A stretch of DNA of 64,000 nucleotides from positions 124,001 through 188,000 of the forward strand of contig CAJXNP010000003.1 in assembly GCA_913057175.1 (NCBI GenBank). Direction: 5' to 3'. Under the pieces are notes generated by a model. That model did not search any database. It saw nothing but the letters and a program-made list of their open reading frames with translations, and was not told the DNA's origin. The stretch's first letter is position 1. The number at the start of each line of letters is the position of its first letter. A program made the translations under genes and the position numbers. Below are positions 37,346-46,970 of the stretch, piece after piece. The DNA is from an uncultured Cytophagales bacterium (GTDB lineage: Bacteria > Bacteroidota > Bacteroidia > Cytophagales > Cyclobacteriaceae).

Positions 37346-38239
37346 ATGCCACAGAGTCAGTTCATATTACAACAAGGGCTGTCAAAAGAGCTGGAATTGT
37401 TTCCGCACATTAGTGAATTTGGTCTGAGAAAGAACAATACCATTCAATTGAACTCCTTCATAGTCTCACAGTCAGATAACCTTCAAATCTATTTTATTAT
37501 CGATGGTAAATTTGACTGGATCATCAACCACCAACATCAGGTGCTTTACCCGGGAGATACTGCACTGGTGCTCCCAGGACAGGTCGTAGGTGGTTCCAAA
37601 GGATATCTTGGAATAGGCGCTTACTTCTGGCTTCACCTTCAGGTTAAAAAAATTGATGCCAATGGAAAGCTGATCCCTGGAGAGTGGAGTAATCTGTCCT
37701 CTGGCGATTGTCAGGCAATAGGCAAAATCCTGTTGCTTAACAACTTACCTGTACTGAAAGTAAAAGAGGTCGCTGGTATTTTGCAGGAAATGCGCATGGA
37801 AATCACCAGCCAGGAGTTGGGATACATTACACGGGTTAATCATATCATTGATTCACTGCTCATAATTATTGCAAGGCATTCTACCCGTCAGGCCATTTCA
37901 AGAAGGGATTTTCCACAAACATTTTTAAAACTTGAACAAACTTTACGTCAAAACCTCGCCCATCAATGGACGGTCGAAGAAATGGCTGCGATGGTCGGGC
38001 TTTGCTCAACGGCCTTCACTGAAAAAGTAAAAAACTATACAGGTTTTTCGCCTCTTCACTATCTGATCAACATAAGGGTCTCTGAGGCTGTAAAGCTTCT
38101 AAAACGAGAGAAGGTCAACATTACAGACATTGCACTGGAAACGGGATTTTATTCGTCACAGCATTTTTCCACAACATTTAAAAAATTGACAGGCCATACT
38201 CCCGGTGAGTATAGAAAAAGTAATAATTCTTATAAATAG
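37346..38239 (+). CDS. AraC family regulator with N-terminal cupin
   Basis: A 297-residue protein. Residues about 30-110 form a cupin-like sugar-binding domain (YFIIDGKFDWIIN, LYPGDTALVLPGQVVG), and residues about 195-295 the AraC double HTH (VEEMAAMVGLCSTAFTEKV, ALETGFYSSQHFSTTFKKLTG, GEYRKS). The stop lies 15 bases before the gluconokinase-like gene, implying a shared transcript. It probably controls this kinase and the SusC/SusD pair behind it. Confidence 0.9.
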   Translation: MPQSQFILQQGLSKELELFPHISEFGLRKNNTIQLNSFIVSQSDNLQIYFIIDGKFDWIINHQHQVLYPGDTALVLPGQVVGGSKGYLGIGAYFWLHLQVKKIDANGKLIPGEWSNLSSGDCQAIGKILLLNNLPVLKVKEVAGILQEMRMEITSQELGYITRVNHIIDSLLIIIARHSTRQAISRRDFPQTFLKLEQTLRQNLAHQWTVEEMAAMVGLCSTAFTEKVKNYTGFSPLHYLINIRVSEAVKLLKREKVNITDIALETGFYSSQHFSTTFKKLTGHTPGEYRKSNNSYK

Positions 38240-38254
38240 CAATAAAGGATCGAA

Positions 38255-39778
38255 ATGGATTGCATCATTACAGTCGAAATAGGTACAAATGCGGTAAGGG
38301 TAATGGCTTTTGACCTGGACGGAAATGTCATTGGCTCGGCAAAAGGATCATACCCAACTTTTCATATAGAGCCTGATTTTAGTGAGCAGGACCCCGACCA
38401 GATATTCATTACCACCTTGTACGTGATGAAAAATCTTCTTACTGAAAAGATCCATCCCAGAAATCATAAAGTAATTTCCATTTGTTTTAGCGCTTCCATG
38501 CACAGTGTGTTGCCAATCGATAAAAATGGTGTTCCATTGGGAAACGCCATCACCTGGGCTGATAACCGGGGAAAAAAAGAAGCCCAGGAGCTCAAAAATT
38601 CCCCTCTGGGAGCAAAGATCTACGATGCCACAGGAACCCCCATTCATCCCATGTCACCCCTGATAAAGATCACCTGGCTGAACAGAAACGATCAGGAGCG
38701 ATTTAAACAAACATATAAGTTTCTCTCCATCAAAACCTATATTCTCCAACAGCTTACCAAGGGGTATTTGTTAGATTACAGCCTCGCTTCTGCCACAGGC
38801 CTATTAAACATTTCTAAGTTATGCTGGGAAGAGGAAGCGCTCAATTATGCTGGCATTAATGCGGATAAATTACCAGAGCTCGTTCCTGTCTTTCATTCTC
38901 CAGGAAAACTAAGACGGGAATATCAGCAATCACTGGGACTATCTGAAGACGTTAACATCATTATCGGTTCCAGTGATGGGTGTTTAGCCACCCTTGGAGG
39001 CGGTGTCTGGGATGAAGGAAAGGCTACCATAACTGTAGAGGATAGCGGCGCTGTGCGGGTGGTCGGAAAAGAAATATTGAAGGACAAAAAACAACGCCTT
39101 TTCAACTATTTGCTTACGGATGAATATTTTGTGTCAGGAGGACCGACAAACAATGGTGGAGTGGTCTTTGAGTGGTTTACCAATCAGTTTGGTGATTTTA
39201 AAAGCCCTTATGATCTGGAATATACGATGTCAAACCTTGTCAAAGAAGCTTTAAATGTTCCTGTAGGTTCGGATGGACTATTGTTTCTTCCCTATCTTTT
39301 GGGCGAAAGAGCCCCTATCTGGAATCCGTATGCCAGAGGTTCGTATTTTGGCATTAACATCAAACACGAAAAAGGTCACTTTGTCAGGGCTACACTAGAG
39401 GGTATTCTCTATGAAATCTACAGCATTGGAAAAACCCTTCAGGAACACGTCAATATCAACACACTTACCACAAACGGAAGTTTTGCCTCGATACCTTTCT
39501 GTACACAAATGCTGGCTGATATATTTAATAAACCAGTTAGTATTGGCAAAAATCCTGACAGCATCGCTCAAGGAGCATTCTTACTAAGCGCAACAAACAT
39601 GCGTATTTATAAGAGCCTGGAGGAAGCTGCTCGCTCTGTGGTATTATCAGTAGCTTATGAGCCCCAGATTCAAAATCATGCTGTGTACCAGAAGTACTTT
39701 TCCATTTTTGAAAGATTAAGTTCCAAACTCAACAATGAATTTGAGGACCTGGTTAACCTTCAGCACGAACCATGGTGA
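38255..39778 (+). CDS. gntK: FGGY-family carbohydrate kinase, gluconokinase-like
   Basis: A 507-residue cytoplasmic ATP-dependent sugar kinase. N-terminal phosphate loop VEIGTNAVRVMAFD; then the gluconokinase-type block SASMHSVLPID and ITWADNR, TGTPIHPMSPLIKI, and DYSLASATGLLNI, which follow the order and wording of B. subtilis GntK-type enzymes. The C-terminal domain has ISGGPTNNGG-like SGGPTNNGGVVFEW and LPYLLGERAPIWNP. Phosphorylates D-gluconate or a close aldonate to the 6-phosphate. Adjacent to an araC gene and a SusCD pair. Confidence 0.82.
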   Translation: MDCIITVEIGTNAVRVMAFDLDGNVIGSAKGSYPTFHIEPDFSEQDPDQIFITTLYVMKNLLTEKIHPRNHKVISICFSASMHSVLPIDKNGVPLGNAITWADNRGKKEAQELKNSPLGAKIYDATGTPIHPMSPLIKITWLNRNDQERFKQTYKFLSIKTYILQQLTKGYLLDYSLASATGLLNISKLCWEEEALNYAGINADKLPELVPVFHSPGKLRREYQQSLGLSEDVNIIIGSSDGCLATLGGGVWDEGKATITVEDSGAVRVVGKEILKDKKQRLFNYLLTDEYFVSGGPTNNGGVVFEWFTNQFGDFKSPYDLEYTMSNLVKEALNVPVGSDGLLFLPYLLGERAPIWNPYARGSYFGINIKHEKGHFVRATLEGILYEIYSIGKTLQEHVNINTLTTNGSFASIPFCTQMLADIFNKPVSIGKNPDSIAQGAFLLSATNMRIYKSLEEAARSVVLSVAYEPQIQNHAVYQKYFSIFERLSSKLNNEFEDLVNLQHEPW

Positions 39779-40024
39779 TTTTTTTAATAGACAGAAAACT
39801 AATGAAGTGACCTGGCAGGATACCAATCCACTTTATTTTGTGCAAAAATCAACGGCGGTTTTTATTGGAAGAACTTCTTCATACTGTTTCGAATCTTTAA
39901 AATAGAATCTGACCTGTTTTAACTTGTTTACCTGGCCACAAAACTCTTGGGAGTCGAAGCTGATTCACCGGGAAAATCTAAAGAGGAGTTATTTATCCAT
40001 TATAAATTTCCAATCCCTTAAACT

Positions 40025-43000
40025 ATGAAGCAATTTTACGCATTGTTCAGCTTGGTTCTGCTAATGCACGTAGGGGCTACCGCTCAGAATATTGAGCTAT
40101 ACGCTTCTCAGGCAGAGACCAACCAACCAAATTCCGATGGGAATTTTATTCAGGCAACCAATCAGCAAGATCTGAATGTCACTGGTCGTGTTGCAGATGA
40201 AAATGGTGAACCTTTTCTGGGTGTTACCATTGTACTGAAAGGTACCACAACAGGTACTACTACAGATGCTGACGGAAGGTATTCGATAGATGTCCCTGAC
40301 GGTAACAGCATTCTGGTATATTCTTTTGTAGGTTATTTAGATCAGGAAGTTTCTGTGAATAATCGATCGGTAATCGATGTTTACATGAGTCCTGATATTC
40401 AACAGCTGGATGAAGTGGTCGTTACTGCGCTTGGTATCGAGAAATCTACCAGGAGCCTTGGATATGCAACTTCAAAAGTACAAGCCGAGGAGTTAACCAT
40501 TAACCGGACCCCCAACATCATGAATACTCTTCAGGGTAAAGTTGCGGGTGTTAATATTTCGTCTTTGGGTACCGGACCCGGAGGTACTTCCAAGATCCGC
40601 ATTCGTGGGCAATCTTCCATTACAGGTCAGAACAATCCTTTAATCGTTATTAATGGTGTGCCGATAGACAACACCAATTTCGGCTCGAACCCAAACAACC
40701 AGGGTGCCGACGGTTCAGTAGCCCCCCGAGCGGGAGGTGGGGTAACATCAGATGGAGGAGACGGACTTTTGAGCATTAACCCTGACGATGTAGAAAGCAT
40801 GACGATACTAAAAGGAGCTGCTGCAGCGGCTTTGTATGGCTCACGCGCTAAGGATGGTGTCATCATGATCACTACCAAAACAGAGGGTAAGGGTTCCGGA
40901 ATCGGTGTAGCCTATAACTTGAACTATACCAACGACACTCCTCTTGATTTTACGGATTATCAGTATGAATATGGGCAGGGTGAAAATGGAGTAAGGCCCA
41001 CAACACCAAATCCAACGTCCGGGCAATGGTCCTTTGGTGAAAAATTCGAACCAGGCATGACCCAGGTATTGTTTGATGGAGTGGAAGTTCCGTATGAACC
41101 TGTCCGTGACCGTGTTAAAACATTTTTCAGAACCGGACATACCGTAACCAATACCATTTCCTTGTCATCTGGCGGAGCCAAGGGTGGCCTTAACTTTTCC
41201 ATCTCGGATATGAATAGCAAAGGCATTACACCAAACAATGACTACAACAGGAAAACCATTAATCTTGGATTTAGTTACTCGCTCACTGAAAAATTAGGTG
41301 TTAAGGGAAACATCAATTATTCAAATGAAAGAAACGAAAATCCACCCAACGTTGGAAACCAGGACAATACCATTCCGGTAGCCTTGTACAACATGGCTAA
41401 TTCCATGCCGCTGGATTTATTGGATGAGAAGAAGTTTAATGACCAGGGGAATGAATTTATTTACTCCAGGTTCATGAACCGAACAAATCCCTATTTTACA
41501 TTATCACAACAGTTTAACAATATCAAAAGGGATCGCATTTTTGGTAACGTTTCTGTGCGTTATGACCTTCTTCCCGGATTGTTTGTCCAAGGTCGTGTAG
41601 GTCAGGATTATTGGTCCCGTGATCAGGATTACAACAACTTCCCAACCGGCCAGGCGTCACGTCCCGCAGCTCCCGCAGGTTTTGTAAATGGAGTGTTTAC
41701 GCAAGAGTCACGTCGATTCAGAGAGATCAACGCCGATTTTCTTGTTGGAGCCAATCGTGAATTTGGAAAACTTGGCGTAAACCTCAACTTCGGTGGAAAC
41801 CACATGTACAGAAGAGCTGATGTCAACAGCGTACAGGTAACTGACTTTGTCGTAAGAGATCTTTATACGGTTCAAAATGGACGGGTGAAAGATCCCACTT
41901 ACGATTTGATCGAACGCGGAGTCAATTCGCTTTATGGTTCGTTAGAATTTTCCCTTGGCCAGATGCTGTACCTGAGTGGTACACTGCGCAATGACTGGTT
42001 TTCCACATTGTCATCTGAAAACCGCAGCATCCTCTATCCGTCCGTTTCTCTGGGATTTGTTTTCACAGAACCACTGGGAACTACTTCATGGCTAACTTTC
42101 GGTAAGCTGCGAGCAGCCTACGCGGAAGTGGGTAGCGATGCAGATGTGGCACCTTATTCGAACGTGCTGTTTTATTCAATAAACAATAACCTATTTCCCA
42201 ACCCATCCGGAGCGCCACAACCCGTTGGCGGGCCGAGTGGCAATACCATTCCTAACCCGGATCTGAAGCCAATGAGGGTGGGTGAAACCGAATTGGGTAT
42301 CGAGTTAAAAATGTTCAATAACCGGGTCGGTCTGGATGTTGCTGTTTACCAGAAAACAACGACGGATCAAATCGTTCAGGCCCAGGTTTCGGATGCCTCA
42401 GGATATGTTAACACTAACATCAACAGTGGTGAAAGCAGAAATAAGGGTATCGAAATGCTTGTCAATATTGTGCCAATCGAAACACCGAATTTTAACTGGT
42501 CTTTTACCTTCAACGGTTCATACAATAAAACAAAAGTATTGAGTCTTTTGACTGATACACCTGGTGAACGAATAACTGTGGGTACTCACATATTTAATGG
42601 AGAGTTGCGACACATCGTAGGAGAAGAATTGGGTCAGGTGTCGGGTTTTGGATATCTGCGAGACGATCAGGGCAGGGTGATCTTTGGTTCAAATGGAATA
42701 GCCCTGGCTACTTCCGAGATGATCAGCTATGGAAGCGGTCTTGCTAAGTGGTTCGGAGGTTTTACCAATTCCTTCAATTATAAAGGCATTAGCGCCTCAT
42801 TCCTCATTGACTTTAAATTGGGCAATAAAATATTATCCGGTACAAACTTCAACGCCTATCGACATGGTTTGCATAAGTCAACTCTTGAGGGTCGCGAATC
42901 GAGTGTGACTGGAGATGGTGTCAATGAAAATGGTGAAGTCAATACTGTCAGCGTTTTCCCGGTTCAGCCCTTCTATGAAGTTGTCAGGTCAAAAGGATTG

Positions 43001-43267
43001 GTTGAGCCTGTTGTTTATGACGGAGGCTACTGGAAGCTCCGGCAAATTACTATTGGGTATGACTTCTCAAGATATTTGCCTGAAAACTGGCCTTTCAAAT
43101 ATGTGCGGCTTGACTTTGTCGCTAACAATGTCGCCATGTTGAAAAAGTGGATCCCCAATATTGATCCTGAATCCTTTGGCTATACATCCGATAACCTTGT
43201 CGGAATGGAATCAACCGGTGTTCCTACCACCAGAAGTATGGGCTTCAACCTGAATATCAAACTCTAA
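40025..43267 (+). CDS. SusC/RagA TonB-dependent transporter, second locus
   Basis: A 1080-residue outer-membrane receptor. Signal peptide to about residue 20 (HVGATAQ), then a carboxypeptidase-D-regulatory-like domain (VTGRVADENGEPFLGVT). Plug motifs: DEVVVTALGIEKSTRSLGYA, IMNTLQGKVAGVNI, LIVINGVPIDN and MTILKGAAAAALYGSRAKDG. The barrel ends NLNIKL. The phrase VTALGIEKSTRSLGY places it in the RagA-like group that often accompanies PF12771-type SusD partners, which is what follows 11 bases downstream. No glycosidase is encoded beside it. Confidence 0.95.
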   Translation: MKQFYALFSLVLLMHVGATAQNIELYASQAETNQPNSDGNFIQATNQQDLNVTGRVADENGEPFLGVTIVLKGTTTGTTTDADGRYSIDVPDGNSILVYSFVGYLDQEVSVNNRSVIDVYMSPDIQQLDEVVVTALGIEKSTRSLGYATSKVQAEELTINRTPNIMNTLQGKVAGVNISSLGTGPGGTSKIRIRGQSSITGQNNPLIVINGVPIDNTNFGSNPNNQGADGSVAPRAGGGVTSDGGDGLLSINPDDVESMTILKGAAAAALYGSRAKDGVIMITTKTEGKGSGIGVAYNLNYTNDTPLDFTDYQYEYGQGENGVRPTTPNPTSGQWSFGEKFEPGMTQVLFDGVEVPYEPVRDRVKTFFRTGHTVTNTISLSSGGAKGGLNFSISDMNSKGITPNNDYNRKTINLGFSYSLTEKLGVKGNINYSNERNENPPNVGNQDNTIPVALYNMANSMPLDLLDEKKFNDQGNEFIYSRFMNRTNPYFTLSQQFNNIKRDRIFGNVSVRYDLLPGLFVQGRVGQDYWSRDQDYNNFPTGQASRPAAPAGFVNGVFTQESRRFREINADFLVGANREFGKLGVNLNFGGNHMYRRADVNSVQVTDFVVRDLYTVQNGRVKDPTYDLIERGVNSLYGSLEFSLGQMLYLSGTLRNDWFSTLSSENRSILYPSVSLGFVFTEPLGTTSWLTFGKLRAAYAEVGSDADVAPYSNVLFYSINNNLFPNPSGAPQPVGGPSGNTIPNPDLKPMRVGETELGIELKMFNNRVGLDVAVYQKTTTDQIVQAQVSDASGYVNTNINSGESRNKGIEMLVNIVPIETPNFNWSFTFNGSYNKTKVLSLLTDTPGERITVGTHIFNGELRHIVGEELGQVSGFGYLRDDQGRVIFGSNGIALATSEMISYGSGLAKWFGGFTNSFNYKGISASFLIDFKLGNKILSGTNFNAYRHGLHKSTLEGRESSVTGDGVNENGEVNTVSVFPVQPFYEVVRSKGLVEPVVYDGGYWKLRQITIGYDFSRYLPENWPFKYVRLDFVANNVAMLKKWIPNIDPESFGYTSDNLVGMESTGVPTTRSMGFNLNIKL

Positions 43268-43278
43268 AGAATTCAATC

Positions 43279-44811
43279 ATGCAAAAGATAATATTATATA
43301 GCTCGCTTATCCTGATGTTTGTTTACATCAGCGCGTGTGACAATGACTATGATGATCTGAATACCAGCAAGGTAGCAGCCCTGTCCATCGATCCGGCTTA
43401 TCAGCTAAACAATGTTGTTTTGAATATCAATGGTGGAGGCTTTGCCGGCGGAAGCCAATTGATCTATGATCTCGGTATTGTGCAGCAAATCATTTCCCCA
43501 AACTCAGGGGTGTTAACCGGCGCAAATTACAACCAGGATAATCGCGGAGCCACGCAAACACTCTGGCAGGCATATTACCGCAACTGCGTACGCAATACTG
43601 TTGATGTGATGAATCAAACAGCTGACGATCCGGAAAGGGCTAATTTGTATAACATGGCCCGGATCCTCAATTCCTATGTCTTTCTGGTGCTGACCGATGA
43701 GTATGGTGATATCCCATACACAGAAGCTGGCAAAGGTTATCTTGACCAGAATTATTTTCCGACATACAATTCTCAACAGGATATTTATAACAGTATCATT
43801 TCGGAATTGTCTGCCGCTTCCGCCGCCTTAAATCCGTCCGGTAGAATCGAGACAGCGGATGTGCTGTATGGTGGCGATGTGACCAAATGGAGAAAGTTTG
43901 CCAACTCGCTCCTGTTTCGTGTTGGAATGCGGCTCAGCAAAGTAGATCAATCAAAAGCGCAACAAACTGTTTCAGCCATTTCCCTTGCCGACCTGATCCT
44001 TCTGAATGAGGACAACGCCATGATCCGGCATGACAACAATTATCAGAATGGAATGGGCATTACGCTAAATGGTACGGAAGCAGCAAACTTTTATCTCACT
44101 GAACCATTTGTTGAACACCTGAAAGTCACAGACGATCCCAGGCTCTCATCCATAGCGGTCAGGTATGTGGGAGCAACGTCCGGCCCTACCCAAACACCCG
44201 AAATCGCTTCCTTTGATCCTGCCGATCAAATCGGCATGCCAATGGGGCATGACAACAGTACCATTGGATCTGTTGCCACTGACCTTGGTCTGGCAAGTTT
44301 CTACGATTTCAGTCAGGTTGATCGAAGAAGAATGATAAAGTTAACAGCACCCTATTTTATGGTTTCAGCAGCTCAAACTCATTTATTGCTGGCCGAAGCC
44401 CGGCACAGGGGTTGGATCACAACAGGGGATGCTGCTACGTATTTTGAAACTGGTATCCGTCTGCACATGGAACAATTGGCAATGGTTGATGAGGCATCCG
44501 CGGTTGACCTGGCTGATATCAATGAATATATTTCCAATAATCCATTTGATACCAACATTGCTTACGAGCAAATCAACACGCAATACTGGATCGCTTCATT
44601 CCTGAATGGTCCTGAGGTATTTGCCAATTACAGAAGAAGTGGATATCCGGTATTAACTACTAATCCATATCCTGGTAAAGAAGTAGATTTTATCAGACGG
44701 CTTACCTACCCGGTGTCAGAAGGTTCTGTTAATGAAGCCAACCTACAGGTGGCTATTGATCGCATGGGACCCGATGTTCTTGACACAAGGGTTTGGTGGG
44801 ATACACCTTGA
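43279..44811 (+). CDS. SusD-like nutrient-binding lipoprotein (SusD/RagB superfamily, PF12771-like)
   Basis: A 510-residue lipoprotein (lipobox YISAC, Cys20, followed by acidic residues for surface export). Features of the SusD-like 2 group: LYNMARILNSYVFLVLTDEYGDIPYTEA, WRKFANSLLFRVGMRLS, YFMVSAAQTHLLLAEARHRGW and a C-terminal PYPVSE-like TYPVSEGSVNEAN. Partner lid of the SusC protein just upstream. Followed by a strong terminator that closes the operon. Confidence 0.92.
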   Translation: MQKIILYSSLILMFVYISACDNDYDDLNTSKVAALSIDPAYQLNNVVLNINGGGFAGGSQLIYDLGIVQQIISPNSGVLTGANYNQDNRGATQTLWQAYYRNCVRNTVDVMNQTADDPERANLYNMARILNSYVFLVLTDEYGDIPYTEAGKGYLDQNYFPTYNSQQDIYNSIISELSAASAALNPSGRIETADVLYGGDVTKWRKFANSLLFRVGMRLSKVDQSKAQQTVSAISLADLILLNEDNAMIRHDNNYQNGMGITLNGTEAANFYLTEPFVEHLKVTDDPRLSSIAVRYVGATSGPTQTPEIASFDPADQIGMPMGHDNSTIGSVATDLGLASFYDFSQVDRRRMIKLTAPYFMVSAAQTHLLLAEARHRGWITTGDAATYFETGIRLHMEQLAMVDEASAVDLADINEYISNNPFDTNIAYEQINTQYWIASFLNGPEVFANYRRSGYPVLTTNPYPGKEVDFIRRLTYPVSEGSVNEANLQVAIDRMGPDVLDTRVWWDTP

Positions 44812-44831
44812 TTAACTTTTTGATTGCATAG

Positions 44832-44875
44832 AAAAAAAGGGAAACAGTTAAGTAATTGTTTCCCTTTTCTTTTTA
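44832..44875 (+). terminator. Rho-independent terminator after susD 2
   Basis: A perfect 12-bp stem AAAAGGGAAACA (44835-44846) / TGTTTCCCTTTT (44857-44868) with a 10-base loop and the T-tract TTTTCTTTTT. It lies 20 bases after the stop codon. The A-rich left flank would also serve the convergent gene at 44946. Confidence 0.85.
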
Positions 44876-44945
44876 GGAATCCGGTTAATTGAGAAGAAGC
44901 AACAGAAAAAAGATGAATGTCTAACGGGTTTAGCTATAAAAGCTA

Positions 44946-45728
44946 CTACAATCTCCTGATCCGAACATTCCTGAACCAGACATCGTCGCCATGATCCTGA
45001 AGGCCGATGTGTCCTTCAGATTTTTTAGCGAAAGGTTCCATTTCCGCAAATTTGCTTTTGGCGATCATCTGGTTCCAGTCGTCTGTCCATAGCTCAAATT
45101 CAACTACCTGTTCGTCATTCTGAAAAAATGTAACTCTTCCCTTCTCTTTCACTATTCTTACTGTATTCCATTCCCCAAATGGTTTTGCATTTTGAGGATC
45201 TGCCGGGATCAGGTCATACAATGCGCCGGATTTGTGATTGCCATTAACCCCATTTTTAGCATCCGGGTGGTTAACATCATCCAGTACCTGCATTTCGGGA
45301 GCTGAATGATAAATGGGTTTGCCTTCTATTTCTTCTGCCATAAAAAAGATACCGCTATTTCCTCCTTCAGAGATTTTCCATTCCAATTCCAGTTCAAAAT
45401 CATCAAATTTTTGCGTGGTGATGATGTCTCCACCTCCATGGCCTTCATCGCCTTCCTTTGCTCCTTCACATTTCAGAGAACCCTCTTCAACAACCCAGCC
45501 CGATTCCGGAAAACCATTCAACAGATACCCCCGCCATATATCAGTTGATGTGCCATCGAATAGCACAATCCAATTGTCTTCCTTAGCTGCATCAACCATG
45601 GTTGTTTCTACTTCAGTCGCCTGGGTTGTATCTTCTTTGGGTTTTTGCGTGCAAGCCTGCAAGCCAATTGCAATAAGCACGAGAAATACTAAAATTCTTT
45701 GAATGATGACAAAATTGATAAGCTTCAT
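44946..45728 (-). CDS. DUF1080 (3-keto-disaccharide hydrolase family) lipoprotein
   Basis: A 260-residue lipoprotein (lipobox GLQAC, Cys26) with a Thr/Ser/Glu-rich linker and one PF06439-type jelly-roll domain. Hallmarks: IVLFDGTSTDIWRGYL, WVVEEGSLKCEG, DFELELEWKISEGGNSGIFF, the signature HSAPEMQVLDD, GALYDLIP, EWNTVRIV and the closing GHIGLQDHGDDVWFRNVRI. Members hydrolyse or eliminate 3-keto-glycosides made by Gfo/Idh/MocA oxidoreductases. Such an oxidoreductase lies in this window at 59-60 kb, not adjacent. Confidence 0.9.
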   Translation of the reverse strand: MKLINFVIIQRILVFLVLIAIGLQACTQKPKEDTTQATEVETTMVDAAKEDNWIVLFDGTSTDIWRGYLLNGFPESGWVVEEGSLKCEGAKEGDEGHGGGDIITTQKFDDFELELEWKISEGGNSGIFFMAEEIEGKPIYHSAPEMQVLDDVNHPDAKNGVNGNHKSGALYDLIPADPQNAKPFGEWNTVRIVKEKGRVTFFQNDEQVVEFELWTDDWNQMIAKSKFAEMEPFAKKSEGHIGLQDHGDDVWFRNVRIRRL

Positions 45729-45947
45729 GGTTTTCGTTTTGTGTTTTACTTTTCGTGGAAGGAATTTAGTGGAACTTTTAAATTGATCCTAACCGATAAT
45801 TAATTACTATCAAAATTAACTAAGTTTGGAACGAAAAGTATACTGGTTCTTATCAAATTACCGTTAGCCGCTGGATAACACTGAAAATAATTAACAAACT
45901 TTATAACAAACACATGTGTTTAAGAAAATATAATTGATTCAAAAAAC

Positions 45948-46712
45948 ATGTCAATCACTAAGGAGTACGAATTAACCGGAATGCTAAAAGTAAGTGAAGT
46001 AGTAGCCACTACACTTAAAGAAATGAGAAACTATGCAACTCCCGGAATGACGACCAAACAACTGGATGACTTCGGTGGACAAATGCTTCGTAAGGTTGGA
46101 GCAAGATCTGCGCCCAGGGAAACTTATGGCTTTCCCGGATGGACGTGCATAAGCGTCAACAATGAAATTGCACATGGCATTCCATCCGAAAAAAAGAAGC
46201 TCAAAGAAGGTGATCTTGTCAACATTGATGTTTCTGCCGAGCTTAATGGCTTTTGGGCCGACAACGGAGGTTCGTTTGTCCTCGGACCCGATATATTCAA
46301 TCATCAGGAACTTGTAGAATCCTCAAAAAGAATATTGCGAAAAGCCATAAGTAACATCCGTGGTGGGATACAGATCTCTAAAATAGGACAACTGATTGAA
46401 TCGGAGGCGCGAAAATCAGGTTACAGGGTGATAAAAAACCTGACGGGACATGGCATTGGAAGAAGCCTGCACGAAGAGCCGTACGAAATAGCGAACTTTT
46501 ACGATCGATTTAACCGGATGAGATTTAAGAAAAACTCCGTCGTAGCAATCGAAACATTCATTTCAACATCATCGACTATTGCCAGCACAAAAAGTGACGG
46601 ATGGACATTAATTGGCAATCGGGGAGGATTTGTTGCCCAGCACGAGCATACCATTATTGTGACTGACGAAAATCCAATCATCCTTACGGGGATGAACGAC
46701 ATTTGGAATTGA
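45948..46712 (+). CDS. map: Type I methionine aminopeptidase (stand-alone paralogue)
   Basis: A 254-residue cytoplasmic metalloprotease of the pita-bread fold. Metal ligands are all visible: Asp in VNIDVSAEL, Asp in FWADNGG, His in TGHGIGRSLHE, Glu in VAIETFI and Glu in AQHEHTI; the substrate His is in IAHGIPS. The usual GDTSR segment is changed to ADNGGS, so it is a divergent copy. It is not in a ribosomal-protein operon, where the housekeeping map gene usually sits. Confidence 0.9.
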   Translation: MSITKEYELTGMLKVSEVVATTLKEMRNYATPGMTTKQLDDFGGQMLRKVGARSAPRETYGFPGWTCISVNNEIAHGIPSEKKKLKEGDLVNIDVSAELNGFWADNGGSFVLGPDIFNHQELVESSKRILRKAISNIRGGIQISKIGQLIESEARKSGYRVIKNLTGHGIGRSLHEEPYEIANFYDRFNRMRFKKNSVVAIETFISTSSTIASTKSDGWTLIGNRGGFVAQHEHTIIVTDENPIILTGMNDIWN

Positions 46713-46824
46713 ATATCAGGATGAAAGGAATGATTTGCTCATTTGGCGTGTTTAACCTGCAAACATTAAATCGCAAAATTTTGATTTGAATTGTAAAGCT
46801 TTTTTAACTAACACACCTCTGTAT

Positions 46825-46874
46825 CTCCTCCTCACCTTTGCGTAGCCGCTTCGGCAGAGCAAGGTCAAGAGGAG
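46825..46874. terminator. Bidirectional hairpin between convergent genes
   Basis: An imperfect long stem CTCCTCCTCACCTTTGC / GCAAGGTCAAGAGGAG with inner GCCG-CTT-CGGC, located between the map stop (46712) and the 3' end of the TMEM43-like gene (46971). No T-tract on either side, so terminator function is probable rather than certain. Confidence 0.4.
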
Positions 46875-46970
46875 AATAATCAGGTATAATTCAAGTCAAA
46901 ATTTCTCTCAATTGTAGGATAAATAATCAGTGTGAAGTTCGCATATTTCAAGAATCTGATCATTAAATGA

